From Blautia sp. An249 (GTDB lineage Bacteria > Bacillota > Clostridia > Lachnospirales > Lachnospiraceae), in contig NZ_NFJL01000008.1 in NCBI RefSeq assembly GCF_002159835.1, positions 1-64,000 on the forward strand: a stretch of DNA of 64,000 bases, given 5' to 3'. Shown here in pieces: positions 27,010 to 35,391 of the stretch. Position 1 is the first letter of the stretch. Each line of letters starts with the position of its first letter. A program made the position numbers and the translations under genes. The notes under the pieces are model-generated. The model did no database searches. It saw only the letters and a program-made list of their open reading frames with translations, and had not been told where the DNA came from.

Positions 27010-27938
27010 AAATTCAAAAAGCAGCGTTAATCGGCCTGGGAGCTATGGGGGTGTTTTTTGCTCCCAGAATGGAAAAGACTCTGGGAAGGGAGAATTTCTC
27101 CGTCATCGCCCAGGGAGAGAGAAAGGAGCGTTTAAGCAGCCGGGGAGTAACCATCAATGGAGAAACGTACCGCTTCCCCCTGTGTACGCCCCAGGAAGGA
27201 AGCCCGGTGGATTTAATCATCATGGCCGTGAAAGACATGGGATTAGAGCAGGCCATTGGGGATATTAAGAATTTCGTGGGAGAGCAGACGCAGATTCTGT
27301 GCGTCATGAATGGGGTAAAAAGTGAGGAACAGGTGGCAGAAGTTTACGGATGGGACCACGTACTGTATTCTTATATGCGGATGTCCATTGTGATGAAAGA
27401 CGGATGCGCAGATTTCGATCCTTACTGGGGAAAAGTACATTTCGGAGAGAAAACCAATGAGACTCTGACGCCGCGGGTTCAGGCGGTGAAAGAATTCCTG
27501 GAGCGGTGTGACATTCCTTATCAGATCGAACCGGATATGCTGCGGGGACTCTGGTTTAAATTTATGTGCAATGTGGGGGAAAATCTCACCTGCGCTCTGC
27601 TTGGAATCCCCTTTGGCGCATTCCGGCTCAGCGATCATGCCAACGCCATCCGGGAAGGAGCCATGCGGGAGGTACTGGCCATAGCCAATAAGAAAGGCAT
27701 CGCCCTCACAGAAGAAGATATAAAAAATCAGAAAGAAACTCTGATGAAAATTCCCTTTGGGAATAAACCTTCTACCCTGCAGGATCTGGAGGCGGGTAAA
27801 AAGACGGAAATTCAGATGTTTGCAGGAACGGTGATCCAAATGGGAGAAGAGCTGGGAATTCCCACCCCCATCTGCTGGATGTATTATCACGGCATTTCTG
27901 TATATGAAGAAAAAAATGAGGGAATGTTCCAAAATTAA
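27006..27938 (+). CDS. Ketopantoate reductase (ApbA/PanE) family
   Basis: 310-aa NADPH-dependent oxidoreductase of the 2-dehydropantoate 2-reductase family. The N-terminal dinucleotide motif is GLGAMG (10-15). The catalytic lysine is expected in LWFKFMCNVGENL, which also carries the Asn of the active site. The C-terminal domain is all helical. The family includes real PanE (pantothenate synthesis) and many relatives with other 2-oxo acid substrates; no other pan gene is nearby, so the substrate is not assigned. The start at 27006 overlaps the addA stop (ATGA), which links it to the DNA repair operon, although no functional connection is known. Confidence 0.85.
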   Translation: MKIQKAALIGLGAMGVFFAPRMEKTLGRENFSVIAQGERKERLSSRGVTINGETYRFPLCTPQEGSPVDLIIMAVKDMGLEQAIGDIKNFVGEQTQILCVMNGVKSEEQVAEVYGWDHVLYSYMRMSIVMKDGCADFDPYWGKVHFGEKTNETLTPRVQAVKEFLERCDIPYQIEPDMLRGLWFKFMCNVGENLTCALLGIPFGAFRLSDHANAIREGAMREVLAIANKKGIALTEEDIKNQKETLMKIPFGNKPSTLQDLEAGKKTEIQMFAGTVIQMGEELGIPTPICWMYYHGISVYEEKNEGMFQN

Positions 27939-27946
27939 GAGAAAAG

Positions 27947-27996
27947 AAATACCCTGTCGGTCAGGAGAGCCTCCAGCCGGCAGGGTATTTGTTTTT
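27947..27996. terminator. Bidirectional terminator between convergent genes
   Basis: AAATACCCTG (27947-27956) pairs with CAGGGTATTT (27981-27990), extended by CGG/CCG; T-rich sequence follows on the plus strand. The right arm lies inside the last codons of the minus-strand methyltransferase gene. Confidence 0.75.
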
Positions 27997-29355
27997 CAGG
28001 GTCTGATTGACCAGTTTGCCCCATCCCAGGGGAAAGTCCTCTGCGCAGAGCAGCCCCCATCCTTTGGATACCGGACATTCTTCCGGGGAGAGCTGGATGG
28101 TCTCACCCCTTAAATACCGGGAAATCCTCTCGTCTGAGGAAGGCAGGGAAAACCGGGTCACAGACTGCCCCAAGAGAGCCAGGGCGAAGGGCTGGGAGGG
28201 TTCAAACCGGTTTTTCTTAATGTCTCCCAGATACAGCCCGTTTCTGAGAAAATTGGCCTTTCCTCTGGGCAGAGAGACTGGAGGGAGCAGGAACGCTTTC
28301 CCGCTTCGTACTTCTATCCGGTTCCAGGCAATGGCATCGGTCATTCCCAGAGACTTCAGAGAAACGGAGGAGAAAAATTCTTCCATCAGTTTCCGGGAGG
28401 CGGCATCTACCTTTCCCTGTGTGGCCGTTACCTCCTGTGAGGAAAGGCCGTCCTTTTTCAGAAGAGCCATAAAATGGCCTTCACCGTCCATTTTATGAGG
28501 CCAGATCCGGACACACTTCCGTAATTCTTGGGAACCGTTTCCCCAGAGAGGATTTCCCGGAGAAAATCCTTCATATGCAGGCAAATCCACGAGTTTCATT
28601 TCAGGGAAAGTTTCCAGTATATAAGAAATAACTTCCTCGTTTTCGCAGGGGGCGAAGGTACAGGTGGAATACAGCAGATACCCGCCGGCGCAGAGCATGG
28701 ATACGGCCCGGGCCGCCAGATCTTTCTGAATGGCAGACAGCTCCTGGGTACGGGCAGGGGACCAGGTATCGATCACGGAAGGATCTTTTCGGAACATCCC
28801 TTCCCCGGAACAGGGAGCATCCAGCAGGATTTTCTGAAAATATTCCGGAAAACGGGAGGCCATATGGGCCGGGACTTCCGAAGTGACAAAACTGTTGGAG
28901 CATCCAAAGAGTTCCAGATTGCGAAGCAATGCTCTTGCCCGGGAGAGGCTGATGTCGTTGGCCACCAGAATCCCCTGTCCTTTCAGGCGGGCGCCCAGCT
29001 CCGTGGCTTTTCCTCCGGGAGCGGCGCATAAATCTAAAACCCGATCTCCCGGTTCCACAGGAAGACAGGCGGCGGGAGTCATGGCGCTTGGCTCCTGCAG
29101 ATAGTACAGCCCGGCCTGGTAATAGGGGTGGCGGGCCGGATGATCCTGAGAAGAATAGAAAAATCCGTTGGGGATCCAGGGGATTTTACGAAGGGAGAAA
29201 GGGGAGCGTTCCAGGAATTCTTCCGGAGAGATTTTCAGAGTATTCACCCGCAGTCCGAAGCAGCGGGGATTTTCATAGCTGTTTATAAAATCCTGGTATT
29301 GATTTCCAAGCATATCTTTCATGCGGCTGGTAAATTCCAAAGGCAGATGTATCAT
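27961..29355 (-). CDS. rRNA m5C methyltransferase (RsmB/RsmF type)
   Basis: 464-aa NOL1/NOP2/Sun-family enzyme. The SAM-binding start of the Rossmann fold reads LDLCAAPGGKATEL (108-121). The two catalytic cysteines are C182 in DAPCSGEGMFRKD and C232 in STCTF, the typical arrangement for RNA cytosine-5 methyltransferases. A C-terminal extension (about 300-464) resembles the PUA-like and RsmF-type tail, so RsmF (16S rRNA) is a closer match than RsmB, which has an N-terminal NusB-like domain absent here. The start is preceded by GGAGGAAC on the minus strand. It is alone and converges on the ketopantoate reductase gene. Confidence 0.9.
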   Translation of the reverse strand: MIHLPLEFTSRMKDMLGNQYQDFINSYENPRCFGLRVNTLKISPEEFLERSPFSLRKIPWIPNGFFYSSQDHPARHPYYQAGLYYLQEPSAMTPAACLPVEPGDRVLDLCAAPGGKATELGARLKGQGILVANDISLSRARALLRNLELFGCSNSFVTSEVPAHMASRFPEYFQKILLDAPCSGEGMFRKDPSVIDTWSPARTQELSAIQKDLAARAVSMLCAGGYLLYSTCTFAPCENEEVISYILETFPEMKLVDLPAYEGFSPGNPLWGNGSQELRKCVRIWPHKMDGEGHFMALLKKDGLSSQEVTATQGKVDAASRKLMEEFFSSVSLKSLGMTDAIAWNRIEVRSGKAFLLPPVSLPRGKANFLRNGLYLGDIKKNRFEPSQPFALALLGQSVTRFSLPSSDERISRYLRGETIQLSPEECPVSKGWGLLCAEDFPLGWGKLVNQTLKNKYPAGWRLS

Positions 29356-29421
29356 AGAGTTCCTCCAAATGATAATAAACTGTGTGTATTATAAAACAAT
29401 CAAAAAAGATTATAAATACTA

Positions 29422-29459
29422 TTGACAAAACTATATTATATAATATATAGTATTGTCAA
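29422..29459 (+). promoter_or_regulatory. 38-bp palindromic operator with embedded promoter
   Basis: From TTGACAAAACTATA to TAGTATTGTCAA the 38 bp are an almost perfect palindrome. It contains TTGACA (29422-29427) and TATAGT 18 bp downstream. It is very likely the autoregulatory site of the PadR protein encoded 78 bp downstream. The whole stretch 29380-29520 is extremely AT-rich. Confidence 0.8.
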
Positions 29460-29536
29460 AGAAATAATATTGGAAATAAAATAATAATGTAAAAAAAATA
29501 ATATTATTTACAAAAAAGGAAAAAGGGAGTGATTCC

Positions 29537-29860
29537 ATGGTTTTTAACACAGGAGCAGCACTTCTGGACGCAATTGTACTGGCAGTCGTATCGAAGGAAA
29601 AGGAAGGAACCTACGGATATAAAATTACCCAGGACGTGCGGAGTGTTCTGGAAGTTTCCGAATCCACACTGTATCCGGTTCTGAGAAGGCTGCAGAAAGA
29701 CGACTGTCTGGAAGTCTATGACAGAGAATACGGAGGGAGAAACCGCAGATACTATAAGCTGACAGAAAAAGGGGCGGCGCAGTTGAATCTTTACAAAGTC
29801 GAATGGAAGAACTATACATCCAAAATTTCACAATTGTTCGAGGGAGGGATCAGCAAATGA
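29537..29860 (+). CDS. PadR family transcriptional regulator
   Basis: 107-aa winged-helix repressor. The recognition helix region reads YGYKITQDVRSVLEVSESTLYPVLRRL (shown here only as part of the PadR signature YPVLRRL at about residues 51-57), followed by the wing with YGGRNRRYYKLTEKG. The short C-terminal helix is typical of subfamily-2 PadR proteins. It probably controls its own promoter through the 38-bp palindrome and, with it, the DUF1700/DUF4097/PspC membrane module. Its stop overlaps the next start (ATGA). Confidence 0.92.
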   Translation: MVFNTGAALLDAIVLAVVSKEKEGTYGYKITQDVRSVLEVSESTLYPVLRRLQKDDCLEVYDREYGGRNRRYYKLTEKGAAQLNLYKVEWKNYTSKISQLFEGGISK

Positions 29861-30567
29861 ACAGAATGGAGTTTATGATACAATTGGAAAGGCTTCTGGC
29901 AGACATTCCGGCCAGTGAACGCCAGGAAGCTTTAGAATATTATAACAGCTATTTTGACGACGCCGGTCCGGAAAACGAGGCCTCCGTCATCCGGGAGCTG
30001 GGGAGTCCCGGAAAGGTGGCGGCGATTATCAAGGCCGATCTCAGGGAGAATAATGAAAGATACGGGGAATACACCGAGAGAGGTTATACAGACACCCGCA
30101 TGAAAGAGGACGCGCAGATGCCGCAGAATCCCCGGGAAGCACGGGAGAGGGGCAGAAGAGGGTACCATCCTTCCAATAAGCAGAATACAGCCAAAGTTGT
30201 TCTGCTGATTATAGCGGCGGTAATTTTCCTGCCGGTTCTGGCGGATTTAAGCGATAATCTTTTCGGACTTCTGGTAAGCATCCTGCTGTTTCCTGTGATT
30301 CTGGCCATTGGAGTGATTGGAGCGACCCTCGGTGTTTTTATCGGAGGCGTGGTTATGATTGTAATTGGAATCCCCACCTGCTTTCTCTCTGTGCCGGGAG
30401 GAATTCTCTGCATCGGAATCGGTTTTTTACTTCTGGCCATTGGAATCATTTTACTGCTTTTATCCATTTGGATCTGTGTAAAAGTACTGCCCTGGCTTAT
30501 CCGGGTAATTGCCAACGGAGTTCAGAAACTATTTCATAAAGGGGCGAAAGGGGGAAATCAGGCATGA
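29857..30567 (+). CDS. DUF1700/HAAS-domain membrane protein
   Basis: 236-aa protein. The N-terminal HAAS/DUF1700 domain (about 1-60) shows the signature ASERQEALEYYNSYFDDAG and IRELGSPGKVAAII. A charged, Arg-rich linker (about 65-105) leads to three or four membrane helices (about 110-215), ending in a short basic tail. DUF1700 proteins are typically encoded next to PadR and DUF4097 genes, as here, and are thought to sense or modulate a membrane process. The start at 29857 is chosen because it overlaps the padR stop (ATGA) and is preceded by GAGGGAGGGATC; a longer reading frame would overlap padR substantially. Confidence 0.85.
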   Translation: MNRMEFMIQLERLLADIPASERQEALEYYNSYFDDAGPENEASVIRELGSPGKVAAIIKADLRENNERYGEYTERGYTDTRMKEDAQMPQNPREARERGRRGYHPSNKQNTAKVVLLIIAAVIFLPVLADLSDNLFGLLVSILLFPVILAIGVIGATLGVFIGGVVMIVIGIPTCFLSVPGGILCIGIGFLLLAIGIILLLLSIWICVKVLPWLIRVIANGVQKLFHKGAKGGNQA

Positions 30568-31400
30568 AAAAACTGACGAAAATCTGTATTATAATCGCCG
30601 CGGTTTTCGGTGTTTTAGGAATCTTTTTAGTTATTGGAAGCATTGCGGGAGGCGCGACCTGGGCGACCCTGAAAACGGCGGTTCCGTTTCTGGAAGACAG
30701 GGAGTTTGATCTGCTGGAAGAAATAGAGGATAAAGGAGGCGACGCCCGCTACAGAGAAGAGGCAGGAGCCTATTCTGAGAAAGAGTATGAGGATATCCGG
30801 GAGATTCAGGTGGAGTTAAGCGATGACCGGATTGAGTTCCTTATATATGACGGCCCCGACGTGCGAGTAGAGGTTCAGGATGACGTTCAGAGCCGGGTGG
30901 CTCACTATCTGGACGGCAGTCATGAACTGGTGATTGAAAGCCATGGGAAAGGAAATCCCTATTCTACAGTACTGGTTTATCTTCCGGAAAATCTGTCTCT
31001 GGAAGAGCTGGATATTCAGGTAGGAGGCGGCGTCGTAGAGATGAAAGAAAACATTCAGGCAGATGAGATTCAGGTGGAAATCGGAGCCGGAGCCTATCAG
31101 GGAGAAGCTGTCCGGGCCGAAAAGTCCAAATGGACGGTAGGTGCCGGAACCATCCAGCTGGAAAACCTGGACTGTCCGGATATTGAACTGGAATGCGGAG
31201 TAGGAAAAATAGAAGCCTCTGTAAATGGAAGCCAGACAGATTATAACTATAAATTAAGCAATGCAGCAGGTGAGATTCTTCTGGGAGAGGGCCAGTACAG
31301 CGGAGTCGGCGTGGATGAGAAAATAAAAAATGAAAATGCTTCCGGGAAAATGGAAATATCCTGCGGACTGGGAAACGTAACTATAGGATTTATACAATAA
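30564..31400 (+). CDS. DUF4097 family membrane-anchored protein
   Basis: 278-aa protein with one N-terminal membrane helix (about residues 6-28) and a large exported beta-helix-like domain (about 75-278). The region repeats short strands such as LDIQVGGGVVEM and IQVEIGAGAYQGEAV, which is the DUF4097 (putative adhesin) pattern. Partner of the PadR-DUF1700 module; DUF4097 proteins in other Firmicutes respond to envelope stress, but the molecular role is not known. The start overlaps the DUF1700 stop (ATGA), and PspC follows after 15 bp. Confidence 0.85.
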   Translation: MKKLTKICIIIAAVFGVLGIFLVIGSIAGGATWATLKTAVPFLEDREFDLLEEIEDKGGDARYREEAGAYSEKEYEDIREIQVELSDDRIEFLIYDGPDVRVEVQDDVQSRVAHYLDGSHELVIESHGKGNPYSTVLVYLPENLSLEELDIQVGGGVVEMKENIQADEIQVEIGAGAYQGEAVRAEKSKWTVGAGTIQLENLDCPDIELECGVGKIEASVNGSQTDYNYKLSNAAGEILLGEGQYSGVGVDEKIKNENASGKMEISCGLGNVTIGFIQ

Positions 31401-31415
31401 AGGAGGATGTGAAAA

Positions 31416-31613
31416 ATGGGAGATTTCAAGAATAAACGGCTTTACCGGTCACATGTAAACTGTATGCTGTGCGGAGTCTGCGGAGGGATTGCGGAATACT
31501 TTGAAATCGATCCGACTCTGGTGCGTCTGGCCTGGATCCTGATTTCGGTTTTCTCTGCATTTACTCTGGGAATCCTGGCTTATGTGATTGCGGCCATTGT
31601 GATTCCAAACTAA
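31416..31613 (+). CDS. PspC domain protein
   Basis: 65-aa protein that is almost entirely a PspC domain: a short basic start, GVCGGIAEYFEIDPTLVRL (residues 19-37), and one hydrophobic helix to the C-terminus. PspC is the membrane sensor of phage-shock-type envelope stress systems. Stand-alone PspC genes behind PadR/DUF1700/DUF4097 genes are common in Clostridia. RBS AAAGGAGG is strong. It probably closes the operon that begins with padR. Confidence 0.92.
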   Translation: MGDFKNKRLYRSHVNCMLCGVCGGIAEYFEIDPTLVRLAWILISVFSAFTLGILAYVIAAIVIPN

Positions 31614-31626
31614 AAATGGTTTTCGG

Positions 31627-31656
31627 GTATAAAAGGAAAAAATCAGGTTCATACTC
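31627..31656 (+). promoter_or_regulatory. Candidate sigma-G promoter of the SASP gene
   Basis: GTATA (31627-31631), an 18-bp spacer and CATACTC (31650-31656) match the forespore sigma-G consensus (GNATR, N17-18, CATNNTA) at all but the last position. The SASP gene begins 20 bp later. Confidence 0.65.
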
Positions 31657-31676
31657 CCAATAAAGGAGTGTGAGGT

Positions 31677-31868
31677 ATGAATAAAGACAAGGAAATAGAA
31701 GCTTACCGGAAACATGAATTATCCCCCAAAGAGCAGCTTAAATATGAGATTGCCGGGGAGCTGGGGCTGTTGGATCGGGTTCTGCAGGATGGCTGGAAAA
31801 GCCTTTCCGCCAAAGAGACGGGAAGAATCGGCGGTCTGATGACCAGGAGAAGCTCCAGAAATCAATAG
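31677..31868 (+). CDS. Alpha/beta-type small acid-soluble spore protein
   Basis: 63-aa protein with the SASP core LKYEIAGELGLLDRVLQDGW and the second signature KETGRIGGLMT. SASPs coat spore DNA and protect it from UV and heat; they are cleaved by the Gpr protease at germination at a site in the first signature. It is a minor, shorter variant (major SASPs have the longer ATTAR region). RBS AAAGGAG lies at normal spacing. The sigma-G-like promoter suggests forespore expression, separate from the padR operon in front. Confidence 0.88.
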   Translation: MNKDKEIEAYRKHELSPKEQLKYEIAGELGLLDRVLQDGWKSLSAKETGRIGGLMTRRSSRNQ

Positions 31869-31890
31869 AACATACGGGTAAGCAAAGAAG

Positions 31891-31935
31891 AGAGAGAAGG
31901 CCTTTTGGATTTGATTCCAGAGGGTCTTCTCTTTT
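31891..31935. terminator. Terminator between convergent SASP and G3E GTPase genes
   Basis: AGAGAAGGCC pairs with GGTCTTCTCT, and the inner TGGAT/ATTCCA stretch extends the stem; TTTT follows on the plus strand. It is probably used from both sides. Confidence 0.7.
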
Positions 31936-31939
31936 GCAG

Positions 31940-32674
31940 TTATTTTTTCAATCTGCCGTAGCGGATTTTAAGAGGAGCGGGTTGGAGGACGGGAACTGAC
32001 GGGAGTTTCGTACGGGAGCAGAAAGCGGCAATTGTTCGGGGAGAAAGAAAGCCGTCCGGGTCTAAGTAAGAAGAAAGCTCCGGCTGAGACAGTGGACAGG
32101 AGGGAATATCTGCGGTGAGATCTTTGCAGATAGAAAAAAGAAGGGCCTCCCGGTTTACTGCTTTAATTTCCTTCAGGATAAAATTTCTTTCTTCTTTTGG
32201 CAGTCTGGTAAAACGGTTCAGCAAAATAACAGGAGAGGAACGAAGCTGGCGGAAAAATAAACTTCCCATAACTGTTCTCATGGCGGAAAATCTGCCTGCG
32301 TCCAACAGATAGAGAAGCTGATTGGGACGGCATTGAGGAAGATAGGAGAAAAGGGAGAGAAGCTCCCGCATATTTCCTCTGCCGGACAATTCGATAAGGA
32401 TCCGCTCCGGCGCCTCTTCCTGAAGGCACCGGCGGATTCGGGAAACCAGTTCCGTCTGAGCGCTGCAGCAAATGCAGCCGCCCATGACCGGGTGAATGGA
32501 AAGAGAGGAAAGGGAAGGATAGGTTTCCTTTCCCTCCTCATTCAGAAACAGACAGATTCTGGAATTTTTATAGGCGGTTTCCAAAAGACCGCGGAGATAG
32601 GAGGTCTTGCCGGCTCCCGGGAAACCGGCAACGATGTCTACCGGAATTTGAGAGAGATAAGATTCAGATTTCAT
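31940..32674 (-). CDS. Short G3E GTPase (CobW/ZNG1 class)
   Basis: 244-aa P-loop GTPase of the G3E family. Walker A is GFPGAGKT (17-24). The family hallmark CxCC is present as C67-I-C69-C70, a metal site coupled to the GTPase. The NKxD base-recognition motif is degenerate (LLNRFTRL). The usual C-terminal CobW domain is missing, which makes it shorter than cobalamin or zinc chaperones of this class. The start at 32674 has RBS AAAGGAGG. It follows the DASS transporter by 19 bp on the same transcript. Role by context: a metal chaperone for the zinc-dependent URO-D methyltransferase in the cluster (inference). Confidence 0.8.
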   Translation of the reverse strand: MKSESYLSQIPVDIVAGFPGAGKTSYLRGLLETAYKNSRICLFLNEEGKETYPSLSSLSIHPVMGGCICCSAQTELVSRIRRCLQEEAPERILIELSGRGNMRELLSLFSYLPQCRPNQLLYLLDAGRFSAMRTVMGSLFFRQLRSSPVILLNRFTRLPKEERNFILKEIKAVNREALLFSICKDLTADIPSCPLSQPELSSYLDPDGFLSPRTIAAFCSRTKLPSVPVLQPAPLKIRYGRLKK

Positions 32675-32693
32675 AAACAGCCTCCTTTTTAGT

Positions 32694-34085
32694 TTACAAG
32701 CCAAACAGCCCCACATAGAAAGGCAGAAAGGACATCAGAGCCACCATGGACAGAGAGGGAACTGTGCCGTATTTCAGCAAATCTTTAGGGGTGTAATAAT
32801 TATAGCCATAGCTGAACAGATAAATCGGTTCAATCCAAAGAAGCATCGGTGCACAGGCCCAGAAAGCGGGAATCGCCAGCAAAGCTGTAGGGGTTGCGCC
32901 TGTCAGTGCCGTCAGGGACAGCAGGGGTGCTCCGAACAGAGCCACAATGGCCGGGGCAGTGGGAATAAAGGCGCGCAGCACACAGACCACCAGACCAATG
33001 ACAAAGAACATAGCAAACAAATTCCAGGAAGTAATGCCGGCAAACAGTTTTTCTACGATCCAGTCCATAATGCCGGTTGCAGTCATACCACCGATTAACA
33101 CGCCCACAGAGCCGATAGTAAAGCACAGATTCCAGTTGATTTTTTTTACGGTGGAATCCCAGTCCAATACCTGAATCCCAGGGAAGAACAGCAGAGCCAT
33201 TCCTACTACAGCCACTACTGTAACATTGAGGACGGAAACCCAGGTGCCCAGAAACCAGCAGATAAGCATCGCCAGAATAATCAGGATGGTTTTCTTTTCA
33301 TAGGTTTTCAGAGTGCCGCTTTCAGCCAGCTTCTGTTCCAGGGACTTCATTGCTTCGGGTGTGATTTCCTCAGGTGCAAACAGACGGGTCAGCCAGAAAG
33401 CGCCGATGAGAATACAGATGAGGGCCAGAGGGGCAAAGATCAGGCACCACTGCATAAAGGACATGGAAATATTTACTGTCTGTAAAAGGTCAATAATTAG
33501 CAGATTGCCGGGCGTTCCGGCCGGTGTGATAAGTCCGCCAACGCCGGCACAGCAGGGAAGGCCGATCATGAGACATTTTCCCAGATTAGAGGAGCCGGGC
33601 TTACACTGATTAGCAGATAAAAGAGCCAGGCCCAGATTCAGGTAAATAATACAGGTAGAAAGGTTGGACATGACTGCGGATGTCAGTCCGCAGGCTAAGC
33701 ACATGCCGATGACCAGATGTTTGGGGTTTCCTTTGGACCATTTAGTAAGTACATGACAGATGCGTAAGGGTACGGAGGTTTTCTCCAGTGCAATGGATAC
33801 GGCGAAGGTTGCGATAGCAAAGAAAAAAGAACTGCCGCCAAAAGAGGTAAATACCGTATTCAAATCCTGAATTCCCAGAGCCGGCATCAGAAAAATCATC
33901 AAAAGAGCCGTGATGCACATAGGGAGGGAATTTAAAATCCACATGAGAATGGCTCCGAAGAAAACGGCAAAGGAGAGAAGGCCTGTACGTGTAATCCCCT
34001 CCGGAAGGGGGAGAAGCTCGGCGATGAGAATTAAAAGAGCCGCGCAGATCAGACCCGCGAGGGATTTTTTCGTATCTGTTTTCAT
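32694..34085 (-). CDS. DASS (SLC13) family carboxylate transporter
   Basis: 463-aa membrane carrier of the divalent anion:sodium symporter family, with about eleven to twelve helices. The two family signatures are visible: SNLST, here in AVMSNLSTCIIYLNL, and GGLITPAGTPGN in the first half, with the related IPTAPAIVALFGAPLL in the second half. The family imports dicarboxylates, tricarboxylates or sulfate with Na+, or exchanges them. RBS AAAGGAGAGG is at normal distance. It lies between the URO-D gene (16 bp upstream) and the G3E GTPase, so its substrate is probably the substrate or methyl acceptor of the URO-D enzyme. Confidence 0.88.
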   Translation of the reverse strand: MKTDTKKSLAGLICAALLILIAELLPLPEGITRTGLLSFAVFFGAILMWILNSLPMCITALLMIFLMPALGIQDLNTVFTSFGGSSFFFAIATFAVSIALEKTSVPLRICHVLTKWSKGNPKHLVIGMCLACGLTSAVMSNLSTCIIYLNLGLALLSANQCKPGSSNLGKCLMIGLPCCAGVGGLITPAGTPGNLLIIDLLQTVNISMSFMQWCLIFAPLALICILIGAFWLTRLFAPEEITPEAMKSLEQKLAESGTLKTYEKKTILIILAMLICWFLGTWVSVLNVTVVAVVGMALLFFPGIQVLDWDSTVKKINWNLCFTIGSVGVLIGGMTATGIMDWIVEKLFAGITSWNLFAMFFVIGLVVCVLRAFIPTAPAIVALFGAPLLSLTALTGATPTALLAIPAFWACAPMLLWIEPIYLFSYGYNYYTPKDLLKYGTVPSLSMVALMSFLPFYVGLFGL

Positions 34086-34101
34086 CGCTTATCCTCTCCT
34101 T

Positions 34102-35214
34102 TCATCTTTTGGCAGCATCATCAGCGGCCTTGGCCATCATCTGCATATTTTCCACTTTTCCGTTATAGGGAATATCACAGCCGGAACAAATCATATAACC
34201 GGTGGGGCCAACAGTCTGAATCAGATTTTTCGTATAGTCATAGACCTGCTGCGGGGTGGAAAAGGCCAGCATGGAAGCAGGCACATCGCCCATGATGCAA
34301 ATGGTATCTCCGACGACTTCTTTTGCCTTGTGAATATCGGTTTTGCCATCCAGGGCCATGACAGCTTTTCCGGCAGGGATGTCCCGGAAATACTCCAACC
34401 CCAGATCCCAGCAGGCATCCAGATGCATAATAGGAACCACATGATACTGGATACAGAGGTCTACCAGTTCCCGGAAATACTTCCAGGAGAAATGCCGGAA
34501 CATGGCAGGGCTTAAGGTCTCCGGTGTACCTCTCCAACCGCCGACCCATACGCCGAAAGGTTTTGCGGGCGATTCAAACCGTTGGATATAACGCTCCATA
34601 TTGTATTTGTGAATTTCTGCAAAGACCTGATCTACTTTCTCCGGAATATCCATCAGGTCATCTATCAGGAAGGCCTCCAGAGAGCGGCCGCCGCACAGCA
34701 TTTCAAAGGGCGTTAAAAGGGACATATTTTTGACTACCACATAGCCGGCTTCTTCAAAACGTTTTTGGGCAGTGGGGCCGTAATCGTTCAGCGGTTTCAT
34801 CCTTGTGAGAGGATCCCGCAGTTTTTCCTTCATAAACTGCTGATACCAGGGGCCGAATCCGTCTTTCAGAATAAGGTCATAATCCTCCTGGGTTACCAGC
34901 TCTTTTTCGATTACCTGCCAGAGCTGATCGTCTTCGATGTCCTCGCCTGGTACGCCGATGTTGGAAAGCCAGAGTGTAGGAAGTCCTTCCGGAGAGGCCA
35001 GGGTAGCCTGTACCCCATCTACATTTCCAAGCATATCCGTGGCTCTGATATTGCAGGTGCAGTTCAGCTCCATATCCGAGAGAAATGCAGACATTCTGGT
35101 ATTGGTCATGGGGGCGGCCACAGCAGAAAGACCGGAGATTACCGGCACCTTATCTACTGGCTCCAGAGCGATAGCAGCCTGTATACGATTGAGACGTTCT
35201 TCATAAATTCCCAT
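34102..35214 (-). CDS. URO-D family methyltransferase-like protein
   Basis: 370-aa TIM-barrel protein of the uroporphyrinogen decarboxylase superfamily. It lacks haem-pathway context, and the pattern is closer to corrinoid methyltransferases of the MtaA/MtbA/CmuA type. Candidate zinc ligands are H264, D266 and C268 in MHLDACWD, and C343 and C346 in CSGCDIPYN near the C-terminus. Methyltransferases of this class move methyl groups between a corrinoid protein and a substrate or thiol. No corrinoid-binding protein or activase (RACo) is in the window, so the partner would be elsewhere. It is the first gene of the operon with the DASS carrier and the G3E GTPase. RBS AAAGGAGG is strong. The substrate is unknown. 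Confidence 0.75.
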   Translation of the reverse strand: MGIYEERLNRIQAAIALEPVDKVPVISGLSAVAAPMTNTRMSAFLSDMELNCTCNIRATDMLGNVDGVQATLASPEGLPTLWLSNIGVPGEDIEDDQLWQVIEKELVTQEDYDLILKDGFGPWYQQFMKEKLRDPLTRMKPLNDYGPTAQKRFEEAGYVVVKNMSLLTPFEMLCGGRSLEAFLIDDLMDIPEKVDQVFAEIHKYNMERYIQRFESPAKPFGVWVGGWRGTPETLSPAMFRHFSWKYFRELVDLCIQYHVVPIMHLDACWDLGLEYFRDIPAGKAVMALDGKTDIHKAKEVVGDTICIMGDVPASMLAFSTPQQVYDYTKNLIQTVGPTGYMICSGCDIPYNGKVENMQMMAKAADDAAKR

Positions 35215-35320
35215 AAAAATCCTCCTTTTCCTGTTGGTTTTTCTGTTTATACTTCTATTTTAAATAGTTTCCGGAGGATAAGACAGATACAGTTTCGTAC
35301 AATTGAAAAAACTTTTTGTG

Positions 35321-35350
35321 CAAAAAAGTAGACAGCCCGGCGGACTGTCT
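35321..35350 (-). terminator. Intrinsic terminator behind the PucR gene
   Basis: On the minus strand AGACAG pairs with CTGTCT around a GC-rich core (CCGCCGG) and is followed by ACTTTTTT. It separates the regulator genes from the URO-D operon, which therefore needs its own promoter in 35215-35320. Confidence 0.8.
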
Positions 35351-35391
35351 CGGACGGAAAATACTATAGGTAAGGCAGAGGAATTCTGAAA

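Noticed and set aside
34102-35214. Haem-pathway uroporphyrinogen decarboxylase (hemE)
   Set aside because: No other haem gene is near, and the Cys/His-rich motifs fit corrinoid-type methyltransferases better.
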